Origin: Candidozyma auris
Lineage: Eukaryota > Ascomycota > Pichiomycetes > Serinales > Metschnikowiaceae
DNA: 64,000 nt
Reading direction: 5' to 3'
Assembly: GCF_003013715.1 (NCBI RefSeq)
Contig: NC_072816.1
Span: 186,001 to 250,000 of the forward strand
In this document: one piece after another, positions 42,706 to 53,390 of the stretch
How positions within the stretch are numbered: position 1 is the first letter of the stretch
How the letters are laid out: the number at the start of each line of letters is the position of its first letter
Translations under genes and position numbers: made by a program
The notes under the pieces: model-generated
What the model was told of the DNA's origin: nothing
What the model saw: only the letters and a program-made list of their open reading frames with translations
Databases searched by the model: none

Positions 42706-42712
42706 TCACGTG
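42706..42712 (+). promoter_or_regulatory. Cbf1-type E-box (TCACGTG)
   Basis: TCACGTG about 60 bases before the SYF1 start. Confidence 0.45.
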
Positions 42713-42773
42713 CCGGCATCGCCATTTCTACTACTACTAACATCAAACCTGCAAACTACAACACACGCTGGGG

Positions 42774-45099
42774 ATGCAATGGAGCCTTCGAGAGCAAGAT
42801 GTGCCTACAGAGGAGGCCCTAGCCTCAAATCCATACGATGAGACCAGATGGCTTGAGTACGCTGAACAGGCGCCAGACAATGATTTCAAGGAAGCCATCC
42901 TCAGCAGAGCTACAGCTACGCTTCCAGCATCTACGCTTTTGTGGAACGCCTACTTTGAAGCTGTCTTTGGAGATCGAAGCAAACTCTTGAACGCATACAG
43001 AAAAGCGCTTCGGGTGCTACATTCAAACCCTAGTATATGGATTAAGTACCTCAGGCTTCTTGTAGAAGAAGGGCTGAGTGAGATCAAGCTAGTCTTCGAT
43101 GCTGCCTTGTTCAATGTCTCAAAAGACTACCACGGGGACATCTGGAAGTTGTATTTGAAGTACGCTTCCCGAGAGGCACCCCAAACCGCAGCAAGAATAT
43201 ACATCCAGTTTATGCATGTGAGCATCGAGTTGGGCACTGATTTTGAGATCAATGCATATGATATGATTGATACCGTTCTTGAAAGTGGGGATGCCACTCT
43301 TGTAAGGCAATTATGGAATAATATATGGCACAAGAGGATTCCTTCATCTGAGCTCCGAGAACCCTCGCAGAATATTGTTTGAATAAGTGTGTGCATCAAT
43401 TAGGCGACGAGCAACTCTTCAACGATATATGTGATGATTTGAGTCTTCGATACGACGACTTACAAAGCGAGATATTCACAAAGAAGGCGGACTTTTATGC
43501 TTCCACGGACATCCATAGAGCTAGACACTTCTACAGCCAAGCTATCTCGCATGCAAAACCGTAAGCCAGGTGACAAAGGCATTCGATGCATACGTGAATT
43601 TTGAAGATTCCAATTTCGATACTATGGGCGAATACGAACTCGAAAATCGCCTCGATATCTTCGAAGACCTTCTCAGAAAGCGGCCTTTTCTCATCAATGA
43701 CGTGAGACTCAAAAGCAGTCCAAACAACGTCGATCTCTGGCTCGAACGTGCATCAATATACGACAATGACCACGGTGGCAGAATCAAAGCTCTAGTGGAC
43801 GCTCTCATGAATATCAATCCGCTACATGCAACGGGACAAAAGAGCTTGGTGAGTATATGGGAGGAATACGCAAAGATATATCTAGACCTGGGTGACGTGA
43901 ACACTGCGATTTTGATTTATTCCAAAGCGGCCAAATCTCAGTTCAAAGATGCCCTGGAACTTGCGTCTGTCCATATCATGTGGACAGAAGCGCTCTTAAA
44001 TGTTTCTGACGAGGCAGCTCTTGAACACATCGAGGATGTCTTATACAATCATATACCTCCCAACTTCAAGCAGGTGAAGTTTCACATCTCCTCTATGCCT
44101 GTCCAAGCAAGAGTGTTCAAATCTGTCGATTTATGGAAATTTTATATCGACCTACTAAAAGCTGTCTTGGATGAGAAGAATCTCGAGGTGATAAACAACA
44201 AAATGCACACGGCGTATCAGAAAATGATGCATCTAGAAGTGATTACTCTACGACTTATCTTTGATTATGCTTCATTTTTGAAGCAGCAAAACATGCTAGA
44301 CCGTGCATTCTCTTTGTACGAGGAGGCGCTTCGTGCTTTTCAAGCCCCAATGGCCCAATATGAACTTTGGAAAGCATACTTGGAAGATACTATACTACAA
44401 AAGCTGGCCAATGAAAACCGAATCCGTGATCTTTTGGAGCAGTGCTTGCTGGGCGTGCCATTGCCGGGCCATCTTGTAAAAAACATATTCGATATGTACA
44501 TTGACTTCGAAGAAAGGAACCAAATGCCTATAAAAACACTCAAGTTGCTTGAAAGAGCAATTGCTTACCTTGGACAGGCTATCCAAGGTCCTGTTATGGA
44601 CTACTCAAAACAGGAACTCAACAAGATTGTGGACGACAAATACGTCTTCCAACTTCAGCTTTTGACCAGGATTGCGCAGGTGAAGGACCACCAGCTTTTA
44701 AGAAGTGCTTACGAAACAGCAGTTCAGGATTTGCACTACTCAATGCCGCAAATTCTCGACTTAGGACTCCGTTTTATCGAGTTTGAGACACTTCAGAAGG
44801 AAATTGTGAGAGCAAGATCTCTTTTCAAACACTTCACTCTGTTGGGAAGTCCGGAATCACTTCTTTTTGCTAAAGTTTGGGCCGCCTGGGAAAAGTTTGA
44901 ATCTGAACATGGGTCCGAAGAACTAATTCAAGATATGTTTAGTTACAGAAGAAAGCTCTCGAGAGTTTTTGCTGACATTGCTCAAGCTAAGAGCGAGGTA
45001 AATCCTATGGGATTTGTGAAGGGAGAGACCAAGGGAGGAGAGATCAAGCCCAAGCATGTCGAGAATCCCGACGCCATCGATTTAGACATGGACATGTGA
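42774..45099 (+). CDS. SYF1: Pre-mRNA splicing factor Syf1 (two frame breaks)
   Basis: About 775 aa after bridging two breaks, made almost wholly of HAT (half-TPR) repeats. Typical repeat blocks: NPYDETRWLEYAEQ, NPSIWIKYLRLLVEEG, DIWKLYLKYASRE, VSIWEEYAKIYLDLGD and AQYELWKAYLED. The segment RPFLINDVRLKSSPNNVDLW matches the most conserved part of Syf1/XAB2. Syf1 is a scaffold of the NineTeen complex in the spliceosome. Breaks: the T run 43378-43380 and the A run 43555-43558, one base each. Repair at the second gives HAKTVSQVTKAFDAYVNFED. The gene is a single exon. It converges on the SBE2-like gene. Confidence 0.88.
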
Positions 45100-45192
45100 C
45101 GTATAGATGTGTATATTAAAAAAGGTGCAAACGAATGTGAAAATGCAAACTCGTGGTTTGGGATGTATAAAGTGTAAAAATTCGTAAAGTCG

Positions 45193-47844
45193 TTACATTT
45201 TGTTGAAGATGTCCTTCCACTTGTCAAGAAATGACTCCAAGTTGCAGGTTTGGTCACTGCTGTTATTCAACTTAATGGATTTGTTGGCTTTGATGAGCTC
45301 AGAGTAGCTATTCCAGTTGATATGGTAGTACTTGAAGATCGTAAGAAGGAACCCTTGGAACATCTTCAGAATGTTCTTGTTCTTACTCTTCGGGGAGTTG
45401 GAGTAAATGACAAGAAGTTGCAAGAATATACCAATTAGGCTCATTGATGACGACAGCGAAAGGTTAGATCTCATGTCGAGATCACTTAAACTTTCCATCG
45501 AGTTAGGACCGCTTGTGGAGCCTCTTTCCTGCTCCGAGAACTCTGCAGAGTGTTTGGCTGAACTCAACGGACCAAACGCTCCTTGACTAACAATCGGCGT
45601 GGAAGGCGCACTCAAGCTCAATGGTAGTTTATCGTTCAACTGAATCATGATGTCGAAGAAGCTAGTGAAGTTCAAGTACTCAAATTCGTCTAAGGACTGG
45701 AACTTGCTCAAGATCTTGTACGGCATGCTTGATGATGACATGTTGGAAAGGTTCGAGAACCTACCCAAGTACTTATTAATATCGGCAACAACATCATCTG
45801 TGAGGATCGCCTTGTCGAACATCTCGATCAACACATAGATATTGCTCACTGACTCATGAGATTGGAATAAGATCAAGAAAACGGGGACAAAGAAGACCTC
45901 GTGATGCTTCTTTAACCCACCTTCCGAGAGCGACAACATATACAAAAGATACTTGAAGTTCGAATTGAACTCCCCAAAATTGAAGTTGTTATCGCTAGAT
46001 GCCGCTTCCACCATAAACGTCTTGAAAAGTGGTCTTTGTAAAACATCCTTGATGATTCTGTCAAACAAACAGTCCTTGTTGGCAATCATCTTATCGGAAA
46101 GCTGGGCGTAACGAGCCTCAGAGTTTTTGTAAGATGCTTCAATGTTCAGAACAGCGTCAGGACCGAGATTTGCAGCCAAAACATTTTTGAAGTAATCGAA
46201 TCTGAACCTGTCAGATATCAAGGACTCCCAGTTCAATTTACGAAGTTGATTCTTTTCACTTGACAACTTCTTAGTGAATTCTTTTGGCTCGTTCACCGTG
46301 ACCATCAATTTGAACCAACTTTGCTGGTTGCTGATGAAAGACTCACACAGACGCTTTCTAGATTGACTCTGATGCTTCGTATTAAGCTCGTAGTTGCTTA
46401 AAAACTTATAGAACTCCCTCGTGTGCTTCAGCTTTTCATTTGTGTTTTTCGGAGGCAAATTGATTGGTCTAGATTGATCAACGGCTTCGAGTTTCTCCGG
46501 CGAGAACAAAGACAAGTCATCCACAGAGGTCTGGGATTTGATGTAATTTGGAAGTTTGTAGATCATTTGCTGTTCACGAGACTCCTTCACAAGCTTCGAA
46601 TACGACATAGAACGCTGATTATAGAAATCAGAAATGTTGTTACTGATCTCACTATCGTTATTGAAGGAAAAAGAGTTATCAGGATCAAACTCGTCGTCCG
46701 AATGTTTAGGATTTTTCACGGAAGGTGACATTTCTTCTCTTTCGTCCATTGTCGGAAGAGAAGTCTCAACAGAAAGGTTAGCATGACTAAGCTTACCCGG
46801 CAAAGGACAAGGCTTCATGGCAGTATTAAATGAGTTGAATTTATCGTCATCAGCATTTACAAGGTCCTTGCGAGACAAAGAAGACGAGGAGGAACCACGA
46901 CGGCTCATACAAATCTCCGCATGATTTTTGATCACCGGCACGTTGAAGACTAGATCCAAATCATTGGGTAGAATCTCGTCATCGTCGTCATTGTCGTCAT
47001 AAAGCTTCTTGCGTAACTGCTTCCTCTCTTTCGTTTCCTTTGGATTATAGTACCTGGTCTTAGACCTGGTCAACATATACGACGACAGCGTGCCCACTCT
47101 ATGAAGCGCATTAGTAGAACTGGGCGAGCTTGATATTTTATGGGGCAACATAGAAGTGGAAACTGAGCGCAACTTGGGAGCACCAGGACGGAAACCAGGA
47201 GCATTGGTCAAGTCAGATGAGGAGGAGCTGGAAGCATTTCTTTTTGGGAAGACTGGTGGGAGCGGCTTTTGCAGAGACGTACTTGAAAAAGACGACGCCC
47301 GATCTTCCGAACGAAGAGTGATAGTTGATATGGACGAGTTCATCTGTCCCACCTCATCCAAGGCCTCGTCTGATGTATCATCATGGACAGCCGAGTCGTT
47401 TGGAGTCTTCGAGTCCAGTTTGTGCGATCCGTGGCTCCCCCGGTTCGAGCACATTGAATTTGATGTCAAAGAACTCAATCGCGAGTCTGGGCAGTCAAAC
47501 TGACTAGACCCATCCAGAGAGGAGTCATCATTAGAACCGTTTGAAATGTCAGAATTCATGTAAGGCCCCAGGTACGGCCGGGGTGCCTCTGCAGGGGGAA
47601 GTGTGTTCTTAGGCGTCTTGGGAGCATTCAAACTAAGCGACAGCTGGTTGATTTTCTGAATGTAATATTCGCCAGGCCGCTTCAGCTCGCTCAACGACGG
47701 GAGCGACGACATCAGCGTCACGCGCTTCACTTGTGAGGAAAGCTTCTTCTTCGAAGCCATATTGTTGCTGGCGCCGGAGCCGATGGAGATTTCATACAAA
47801 TTGTGGTCGTTAAGCGAAGTGGACAGGTAGTTTGCGTGGTGCAT
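45193..47844 (-). CDS. SBE2-like cell-wall/bud growth protein
   Basis: An 883-aa protein with no membrane segment. The N-terminal 430 residues are serine-rich and disordered, with proline-serine clusters and an acidic run (DDNDDDDEILPND). The C-terminal 430 residues are helical: HTREFYKFLSNYELNTKHQSQSR, FKLMVTVNEPKEFTKKLSSEKN, NWESLISDRFRFDYFKNVLA and GGLKKHHEVFFVPVFLILF. This fits the Sbe2/Sbe22 family (Golgi-to-surface transport of wall components during bud growth), assigned from general resemblance. I would not exclude another Rab-GAP-like fold. The frame is intact. Confidence 0.6.
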   Translation of the reverse strand: MHHANYLSTSLNDHNLYEISIGSGASNNMASKKKLSSQVKRVTLMSSLPSLSELKRPGEYYIQKINQLSLSLNAPKTPKNTLPPAEAPRPYLGPYMNSDISNGSNDDSSLDGSSQFDCPDSRLSSLTSNSMCSNRGSHGSHKLDSKTPNDSAVHDDTSDEALDEVGQMNSSISTITLRSEDRASSFSSTSLQKPLPPVFPKRNASSSSSSDLTNAPGFRPGAPKLRSVSTSMLPHKISSSPSSTNALHRVGTLSSYMLTRSKTRYYNPKETKERKQLRKKLYDDNDDDDEILPNDLDLVFNVPVIKNHAEICMSRRGSSSSSLSRKDLVNADDDKFNSFNTAMKPCPLPGKLSHANLSVETSLPTMDEREEMSPSVKNPKHSDDEFDPDNSFSFNNDSEISNNISDFYNQRSMSYSKLVKESREQQMIYKLPNYIKSQTSVDDLSLFSPEKLEAVDQSRPINLPPKNTNEKLKHTREFYKFLSNYELNTKHQSQSRKRLCESFISNQQSWFKLMVTVNEPKEFTKKLSSEKNQLRKLNWESLISDRFRFDYFKNVLAANLGPDAVLNIEASYKNSEARYAQLSDKMIANKDCLFDRIIKDVLQRPLFKTFMVEAASSDNNFNFGEFNSNFKYLLYMLSLSEGGLKKHHEVFFVPVFLILFQSHESVSNIYVLIEMFDKAILTDDVVADINKYLGRFSNLSNMSSSSMPYKILSKFQSLDEFEYLNFTSFFDIMIQLNDKLPLSLSAPSTPIVSQGAFGPLSSAKHSAEFSEQERGSTSGPNSMESLSDLDMRSNLSLSSSMSLIGIFLQLLVIYSNSPKSKNKNILKMFQGFLLTIFKYYHINWNSYSELIKANKSIKLNNSSDQTCNLESFLDKWKDIFNKM

Positions 47845-49030
47845 AGCGAGCGGAGGGTAAAACTAAAACGAGTTTTGATGCTTTCGACGTGGAAGCGAGT
47901 GATTGTCGATGGCGGCCACTGACTATGGGACACGGCAAAGGCGGAGCCGGGGAGTTAGAAACGAAGATTTAGATTCCAAGGGTGAGAACGATCGTGATGG
48001 GATAGCCTCAATATCTTAATTCTTGGAAGACGTCGTTGATGTGTTGATGTATATGTTGTTTGGAAAAAGCTTTTGGCTGGTCTAGAAGCAGGGCAACCAA
48101 AGTGAATGGAAGGATGTTTCAGCCCGATCCCGCGGTGTGCACGGAAGTTATGGCAGCAAAAAAAAAATAATAGCAAAAAAAAAAAAAAAAGTAAACTGCG
48201 TACTGGCTCCACGTAACGTGCAACGCAAAGCACAACGAGAGCAGCCAACGCCTTCACATTGCAAATCAACTGACACAAAAATAGGGGGATGCCACTGGCA
48301 CCCCATGCTATTTTTGGAACAGCCTGCCGAGTGATGTACGAACTTGACACGACTGCCAGCCGCCGCCTCTCTTACTGCGTTATCGAATCATTTTTTCTTT
48401 TTTTGTTTGGACCAGATTCGACTTAATTTTCATCGAAAGAAGGTGTCTCGTTGTTGGAGCTTCTACCGCCAACCTGCATGCAACTCCTAGGAGGCTGGAG
48501 GGTTGGCCGTAATTTTTACCGCGCCCCCCAGGGCAAAAACAAAAAAACACTGGCGCCAAACGGGCCACTTTTCGTGAGCGCGCTTCGCCCTGGAAACTGC
48601 CCCTGCGATCGCCCATGCAAGGAACGCCTTGCAAAACTCGTTGCCCGGGACCCAAACACAATAAGACACGAACTTCTGTGCATTGACAAGAAAAAAAAAG
48701 CCAAAACGATCGATTTCAATCGGTAAGCCTTCAGGGTCAACGCCTGTCGGCAATGATTGGAAATTTTGAGATTTTGCCCATCGTACAATGCTAGCGCAGT
48801 GGTTCGGGGACTTTTCTTGCGGGAGCTGCGAAGAGTGCAATGCACATCGTGAGACACAGCAACCACTGGAGAGGTGGTGGTGGGGAGGGCAGTTGTAGGC
48901 AGCAAATTGACAATTCCGTGAAAAATTGCCACAATCTGTTGATTTCTCACGCTAAATCTGAACCAGTTTGGGCTTTAGGTTTAAAATTAGAATTTGAAAG
49001 GCGTTGGCTTGCACCACGACCCATGCTAGA
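47845..49030. other. Intergenic region between SBE2-like start and CUL3 end
   Basis: About 1.2 kb without a supportable gene. A long A run at about 48165-48190 carries a degenerate GCTGCCAT copy of the recurrent motif on the minus strand, toward the SBE2-like gene. Confidence 0.55.
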
Positions 49031-51682
49031 TTATGCAATGTAGTGATAAACACCAATCTGCTCGCTATCTCTTTTGAGATACTCCTTCTCTATGAGGTCC
49101 TCGATTCTCTGCTTGATGAGCACCGTCAGAGGTTGAAATCTCCCATGTAACTGCTTCACCAACTCGGCCACAAGTTCGTTGTGACTGACGGTCTGCCTCG
49201 ATTTCATGATTCTCACCACCGCCGCGTTCACAAGATGCTTTCTTCCCTCCTCAATGTTGGCCTTGACTTCCTCGCTCTCTTCTGCCTGCTCTGTTTTTTT
49301 CTGCTCCAGTTTCGCCGATCCCAGCGACACCGTGAGAACCTTCACCTTGGTAGTGGGCAGCTTGAACTTGTCATTGAGCATGAAACGGTCACCGCTTTGA
49401 ATCTCCTTAGACATAGGTACCTTGACAAGAAGACGCAGCCGCGGCGCCACGGCAATCGACTGAAGTTGCCTCTTTAAATCACTCTCTGGAATATTCGTTA
49501 GCTCTCTGATCTCCTCATAGGTAAGTTCCTGTTTCCGCTCGAAAGGCGCTTCGTCCGAATCACTGGTCTGAGGGCCAAAGAGGAGCATGATGACTCCCGC
49601 ATAGGTAGAAAGATTGATATCATACGTCCTCGATGGGTACGTGATCCGAAGATCCATCAGGCCAAACTTCGGACACCAAAAGAGAGATTTGTTATCGTTC
49701 TTTTTGCCTGTAAGCCAGTATTCTTCAAACGTTCTGATCGTTTCTCGTATCTTATTGGGCCAAATGAAGCCAATTTGACCATTGGTGTTGGCAAAGCTCT
49801 TATAGTCTTTTGTCATGCTCTTGGGCCAATCAGAAACATGACACACCTTGAGTTCGAGCTCGATCGTGGGTAGTTTGTGAGAATTTGCATGATTCTTCCA
49901 TTCCATCGTCAAATCCCCAGATGAGTTGACGTCTTTCTTCATCTTAATGATTTTCTCCATGGTAGCGCTGCCCAATTCTTCACCAAGTTTCGCTATAACA
50001 AGCTCCTCGATATCACCATTATAACGAGCATCGACGCCCAGGACAATGGATGACGAACCTTTAGAGTTGAGAAACCGCTTCGCAAAGTGATTTGCGTAGT
50101 GAGCTTCGAAAGCATCCTTATCCTTGATGAAGCGAAGAAACGAGAGCGACTTGTGCAAGAAATCTTGCGTCTCATCCACGCTGGCGTTCAGGTCCAGGGT
50201 GACACGCTTGGAACCCAGCAGCTTCAAGAGCTGCTTGATTTGGGAATCCATGTAGATAGAGAGCAACTCTGGCGCACTAGTAGATGGTCCGATGGTCAGT
50301 TTCTTTGTTGGCTGATTCAGACGGTTGATGAAGTCCCTAAATGCTTCGTGAATGGTGTGTGCGATATCTGCATCACCATTGAAACAGCTCTTTAGTGCCG
50401 TGTTCAATTCGTTGTTGAAATTGAGAATCATGTCGATCCATAACGTTGCAAAGGTAGCCGAGGTTGTGCTCACGGACACTTTTTTGGGAGCATCCGACGT
50501 CTGCTGCTGCTGTTGTTGCTGTTGCTCTAGATGTTTAGTGACATAGTCAGGGAACTGTAAACCAATTTTGATTAAAGCTTCCTTCAAGCGCACCTTTAGA
50601 AGTTTTTTGTCAGGGTCGATCCGCTCAGCGAGGGTATGGAAGATCTTGAGCTCGGTCAAGCTATCGGCCACATGCTGCGCTGAAGCGGAGGTGGAAGATC
50701 CAAGGGTATCTCTTACCTTAGATACTAGAGGATCTAGCCAGTAAGTAATCCCTTGCTGGGATGCTGGGAAAGTCACCACTTTGTCAAGTCTCTCCTTGAT
50801 TAAGTAATTGTTCATCATGTGAATGATTTTGGTGGCGGTTTTTTGAGGAAGCAAGTATGCAATTCTTTTCTCTTCATCGTTGATGAATTTAAGTGTATCC
50901 TGTAAATATCTGGAGCCCAGCATCAGCAGCATTATCTCATGAGCTAACGCCAGATAAAACTGTTGCAGCAGAGCCAAAAAAGCCCGTTCAAAATGATCCA
51001 GATATACATTATCACCTGTGGGAGCCCCTGGCACCGAGGCAGCCACATTGGGCTCGTCATTTGAAAGCATCTCAAACATGGCAAGCACCTGTTGGAGATA
51101 CAGTCTAGTGGTAATAACATGGCCCTTTCTCGAGCTCGTGAACTCGTCAATGACAATATCTATAAGCATGTTGCCCACGGCAAAGTTATCATGGCGAATC
51201 ACATTGATGTCAAAGAGAACAACCCCCATATCGTACACCAAAAGCTTGCGGCACTCTTTCACATAAACTCGATTCAAGTACATTAGCACATCGCTGATAA
51301 ACTTCATCAGCTGCAAATGCTCAGACCACTCAGACACAGCAGCCTTCAAAAAATCTTCTTTCCACGACGCCTTGAACTGTTTCGTTTCGGTGATTTGCAC
51401 CAACTGTCTCTGTCTCTGGCGTAGATGATCGCCAATTGCACCTGCCACATCGTTGTACAATCTCTCACCAAACTTTTTTAACACCAAGGTATAAGCCTTT
51501 CTGTAAAGTTGCTCATACAGCAAGTTTGACACGTTCTTATGTTGGATCTGTGCTATGGCGTTTGCCAAAAGACCCCAGGAAGCGTCGTAGTCAAGCTGGG
51601 AGTCAGCGGAGGAAGAAGAGCCCAAAGTGGAGATTTTTCTCGGAGCCCTGATTTTCGTGCGTTTCTGGCCTGCTGGGATCAT
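49031..51682 (-). CDS. CUL3: Cullin-3 family ubiquitin ligase scaffold
   Basis: An 883-aa cullin. The N-terminal repeat region opens with SWGLLANAIAQIQHKNVSNL and LYEQLYRKAYTLVLKKFGERLY, the Cul3-type opening that binds BTB adaptors. An eight-glutamine tract lies at about residue 395. The cullin homology domain includes FEAHYANHFAKRFLNSK and DLTMEWKNHANSH. The C-terminal winged helix carries the neddylation block VVRIMKSRQTVSHNELVAEL (acceptor lysine about residue 827) and ends VYHYIA, as cullins do. It scaffolds RING-type ubiquitin ligases with Hrt1. The GSSSSADSQLDYD insert near the N-terminus is unusual. The frame is intact. Confidence 0.92.
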   Translation of the reverse strand: MIPAGQKRTKIRAPRKISTLGSSSSADSQLDYDASWGLLANAIAQIQHKNVSNLLYEQLYRKAYTLVLKKFGERLYNDVAGAIGDHLRQRQRQLVQITETKQFKASWKEDFLKAAVSEWSEHLQLMKFISDVLMYLNRVYVKECRKLLVYDMGVVLFDINVIRHDNFAVGNMLIDIVIDEFTSSRKGHVITTRLYLQQVLAMFEMLSNDEPNVAASVPGAPTGDNVYLDHFERAFLALLQQFYLALAHEIMLLMLGSRYLQDTLKFINDEEKRIAYLLPQKTATKIIHMMNNYLIKERLDKVVTFPASQQGITYWLDPLVSKVRDTLGSSTSASAQHVADSLTELKIFHTLAERIDPDKKLLKVRLKEALIKIGLQFPDYVTKHLEQQQQQQQQTSDAPKKVSVSTTSATFATLWIDMILNFNNELNTALKSCFNGDADIAHTIHEAFRDFINRLNQPTKKLTIGPSTSAPELLSIYMDSQIKQLLKLLGSKRVTLDLNASVDETQDFLHKSLSFLRFIKDKDAFEAHYANHFAKRFLNSKGSSSIVLGVDARYNGDIEELVIAKLGEELGSATMEKIIKMKKDVNSSGDLTMEWKNHANSHKLPTIELELKVCHVSDWPKSMTKDYKSFANTNGQIGFIWPNKIRETIRTFEEYWLTGKKNDNKSLFWCPKFGLMDLRITYPSRTYDINLSTYAGVIMLLFGPQTSDSDEAPFERKQELTYEEIRELTNIPESDLKRQLQSIAVAPRLRLLVKVPMSKEIQSGDRFMLNDKFKLPTTKVKVLTVSLGSAKLEQKKTEQAEESEEVKANIEEGRKHLVNAAVVRIMKSRQTVSHNELVAELVKQLHGRFQPLTVLIKQRIEDLIEKEYLKRDSEQIGVYHYIA

Positions 51683-51792
51683 CTTGCTCTCAGCGTTGTG
51701 TGTGATTTTAAGGTGTTTTTAGAGGTCTGAATCGATGTAGGCCCTTGATGTCAGTGGTGGATACGCTGTGCAGGTACATCCACAGATGGGCC

Positions 51793-51806
51793 ATGGTTGC
51801 AAAAAA
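51793..51806 (-). promoter_or_regulatory. Recurrent motif, GCAACCAT variant upstream of CUL3
   Basis: Reads TTTTTTGCAACCAT on the minus strand, about 110 bases before the CUL3 start and on its strand. Confidence 0.4.
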
Positions 51807-52245
51807 GGTGAAATGAGGTGAAAAATGAGGAGAATTGAATCGTAAACTTTTTTCCTTAGATGATATAAAACAGTATTATGGGCCTAATTTGCTTGTTTTG
51901 AGTGTCTACAAAGAAGACAGCTATTGTATGGTGTAGTACGAAGAGAGCTGAGCCAATGACTTTACTTTATGTTAATGAAGCCCCATTAGAATTATGATAT
52001 TATGTCATTCATTTTCATGTAAAAATATCTAAAATTAAAGTCTTCTAGAATTAAAAAATGATGGTGCTTGCTTTAAAAGACCGCTCTGTGGCTCAAGCTC
52101 CTAATTGTGAATATACCTTTGGAGAAAGAAGCAAAGTAAGGAGAAAAGAAGTGAGAAAACTACATGCCAAACTTACACTTGCAGTCAGGTAATCCTTTGG
52201 TCTTTGTTAAGCATACTACTGCTCCAACTGTATGGTTTTTTGCTC

Positions 52246-52259
52246 TTTCGCAGCCATTT
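52246..52259 (+). promoter_or_regulatory. Recurrent oriented motif copy
   Basis: TTTCGCAGCCATTT, about 1.13 kb before LEU1 and on its strand. A TGAGTCA lies at 52373-52379. Confidence 0.45.
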
Positions 52260-53053
52260 AACTACAGCTCTCAGATGACTAGTTGCCTCACCGACGATCA
52301 GATTAGTGCCCACCATAATGCTGCTCCCGATCAAGACCATGTATGGCTGTGGAATGTGTGATAGAAAGAAAGTGAGTCAGTGCTGCAAATAAGTTGCAGC
52401 TCACAAATAATACGAATGTTGCAAGACTCTCGTCAGACATTGAAGGAGCTTTTTATCTTATTGATCGATTCTTTTGGTTGCTTGAGGTCTAAAGATTAGT
52501 TTCCTGGCTTATACTTGCCACTATTCTAAAGAAAGCAAGGGTCCCCAAATTTACTGAAACTATCTCTTGTCTTCATACCTTATAAGAAGGTCACTTACTT
52601 GGATTTATATATTTGAAAAAGTGGGTTCAGCTTGTACAAAAACAGTTAAGTGACTACAGCGATTATAATTGGAATTTGGTCAGCAAATGTTAGTCAAAGG
52701 GCTTTTCTAAAACTGGGTAAATCTGTAGTGGTGCTTACCGAAAGACTCTGCTAGTCCGTGAGCAACCCACTCTAATTGATCTATAAATCGGGTATACTTA
52801 GATAGCTGACGAAGCCTACTTTTACACGGAATCATTGTCCTTATTATCGGTGATTTGAACGCCTAGCGTCTTACTAGGATTACATAGTCTACGCATGGAG
52901 AAAGCATGTCAGCAAAACAGACCACGAAGGCAAAAATTAATAAATGGTTTATGGGGGCTTTTTTCTTTGTGAATCGACCTCTTTAAACTTCAATGTCCTT
53001 ATACCTTTTCATCATCAGCCATTACTAGGAACCTGCCAAGTCTTCCACCAAAC

Positions 53054-53088
53054 TGAGTCACTTTTTCGCAGCCGTTTTGCCTGACTCA
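53054..53088 (+). promoter_or_regulatory. Pair of Gcn4 sites upstream of LEU1
   Basis: TGAGTCA at 53054-53060 and TGACTCA at 53082-53088 flank a copy of the recurrent motif (53062-53078). Gcn4 control of a leucine gene is expected. Confidence 0.7.
53062..53078 (+). promoter_or_regulatory. Recurrent oriented motif copy upstream of LEU1
   Basis: TTTTTCGCAGCCGTTTT, about 315 bases before the LEU1 start, lying exactly between the two Gcn4 sites. Confidence 0.5.
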
Positions 53089-53291
53089 TCTACTTCCGAG
53101 CCTTACCCAGCTAGTACGCTCCTTCAAAGATAGTTTGATTATTAGATCTTCGAGCTCCTATTATCACACCCACAGTTCATTAATTTTTGTCTTTTTAAGA
53201 AAAAAAAACTCTTGTTTCCCCTGATTCACCTCCATCACCTCACTGTGAGCGCTGACTTTTTCTAGGCTGTTCATTGGCCTGCGGGCACCTG

Positions 53292-53301
53292 CCGGTACCG
53301 G
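53292..53301 (+). promoter_or_regulatory. Leu3 binding site
   Basis: The perfect palindrome CCGGTACCGG lies 90 bases before the LEU1 start. It matches the Leu3 consensus (CCGGNNCCGG), a sensor of alpha-isopropylmalate. A TATATAT-type TATA box follows at about 53342. Confidence 0.85.
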
Positions 53302-53390
53302 CCCGCTTCAGGCCCGCACTGTCCCCGCGAAACTTTTTCCTTATATATGTCATCTTTCGACCGATATCATCTTCTCCAACAACTCTAACC

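Larger units (their letters stand above)
40898..42773. other. Divergent intergenic region FPK1 / SYF1
   Basis: About 1.9 kb with no supportable gene. Three copies of the recurrent motif lie on the SYF1 strand and a TCACGTG lies close to the SYF1 start. Confidence 0.55.
51683..53390. other. Divergent intergenic region CUL3 / LEU1
   Basis: About 1.7 kb, A/T-rich, without a supportable gene. It holds LEU1 control sites on the right and one motif copy next to CUL3. Confidence 0.6.

Noticed and set aside
42735..42741. TACTAAC branch point suggesting an intron before SYF1
   Set aside because: It is part of a CTA trinucleotide run, with no fitting GTATGT upstream and no YAG before the ATG. A single-exon model works.
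46165..46180. TTTGCAGCCAAA inside the SBE2-like gene as another motif copy
   Set aside because: It lies in coding sequence, where the codons explain it, so it was not counted as regulatory.
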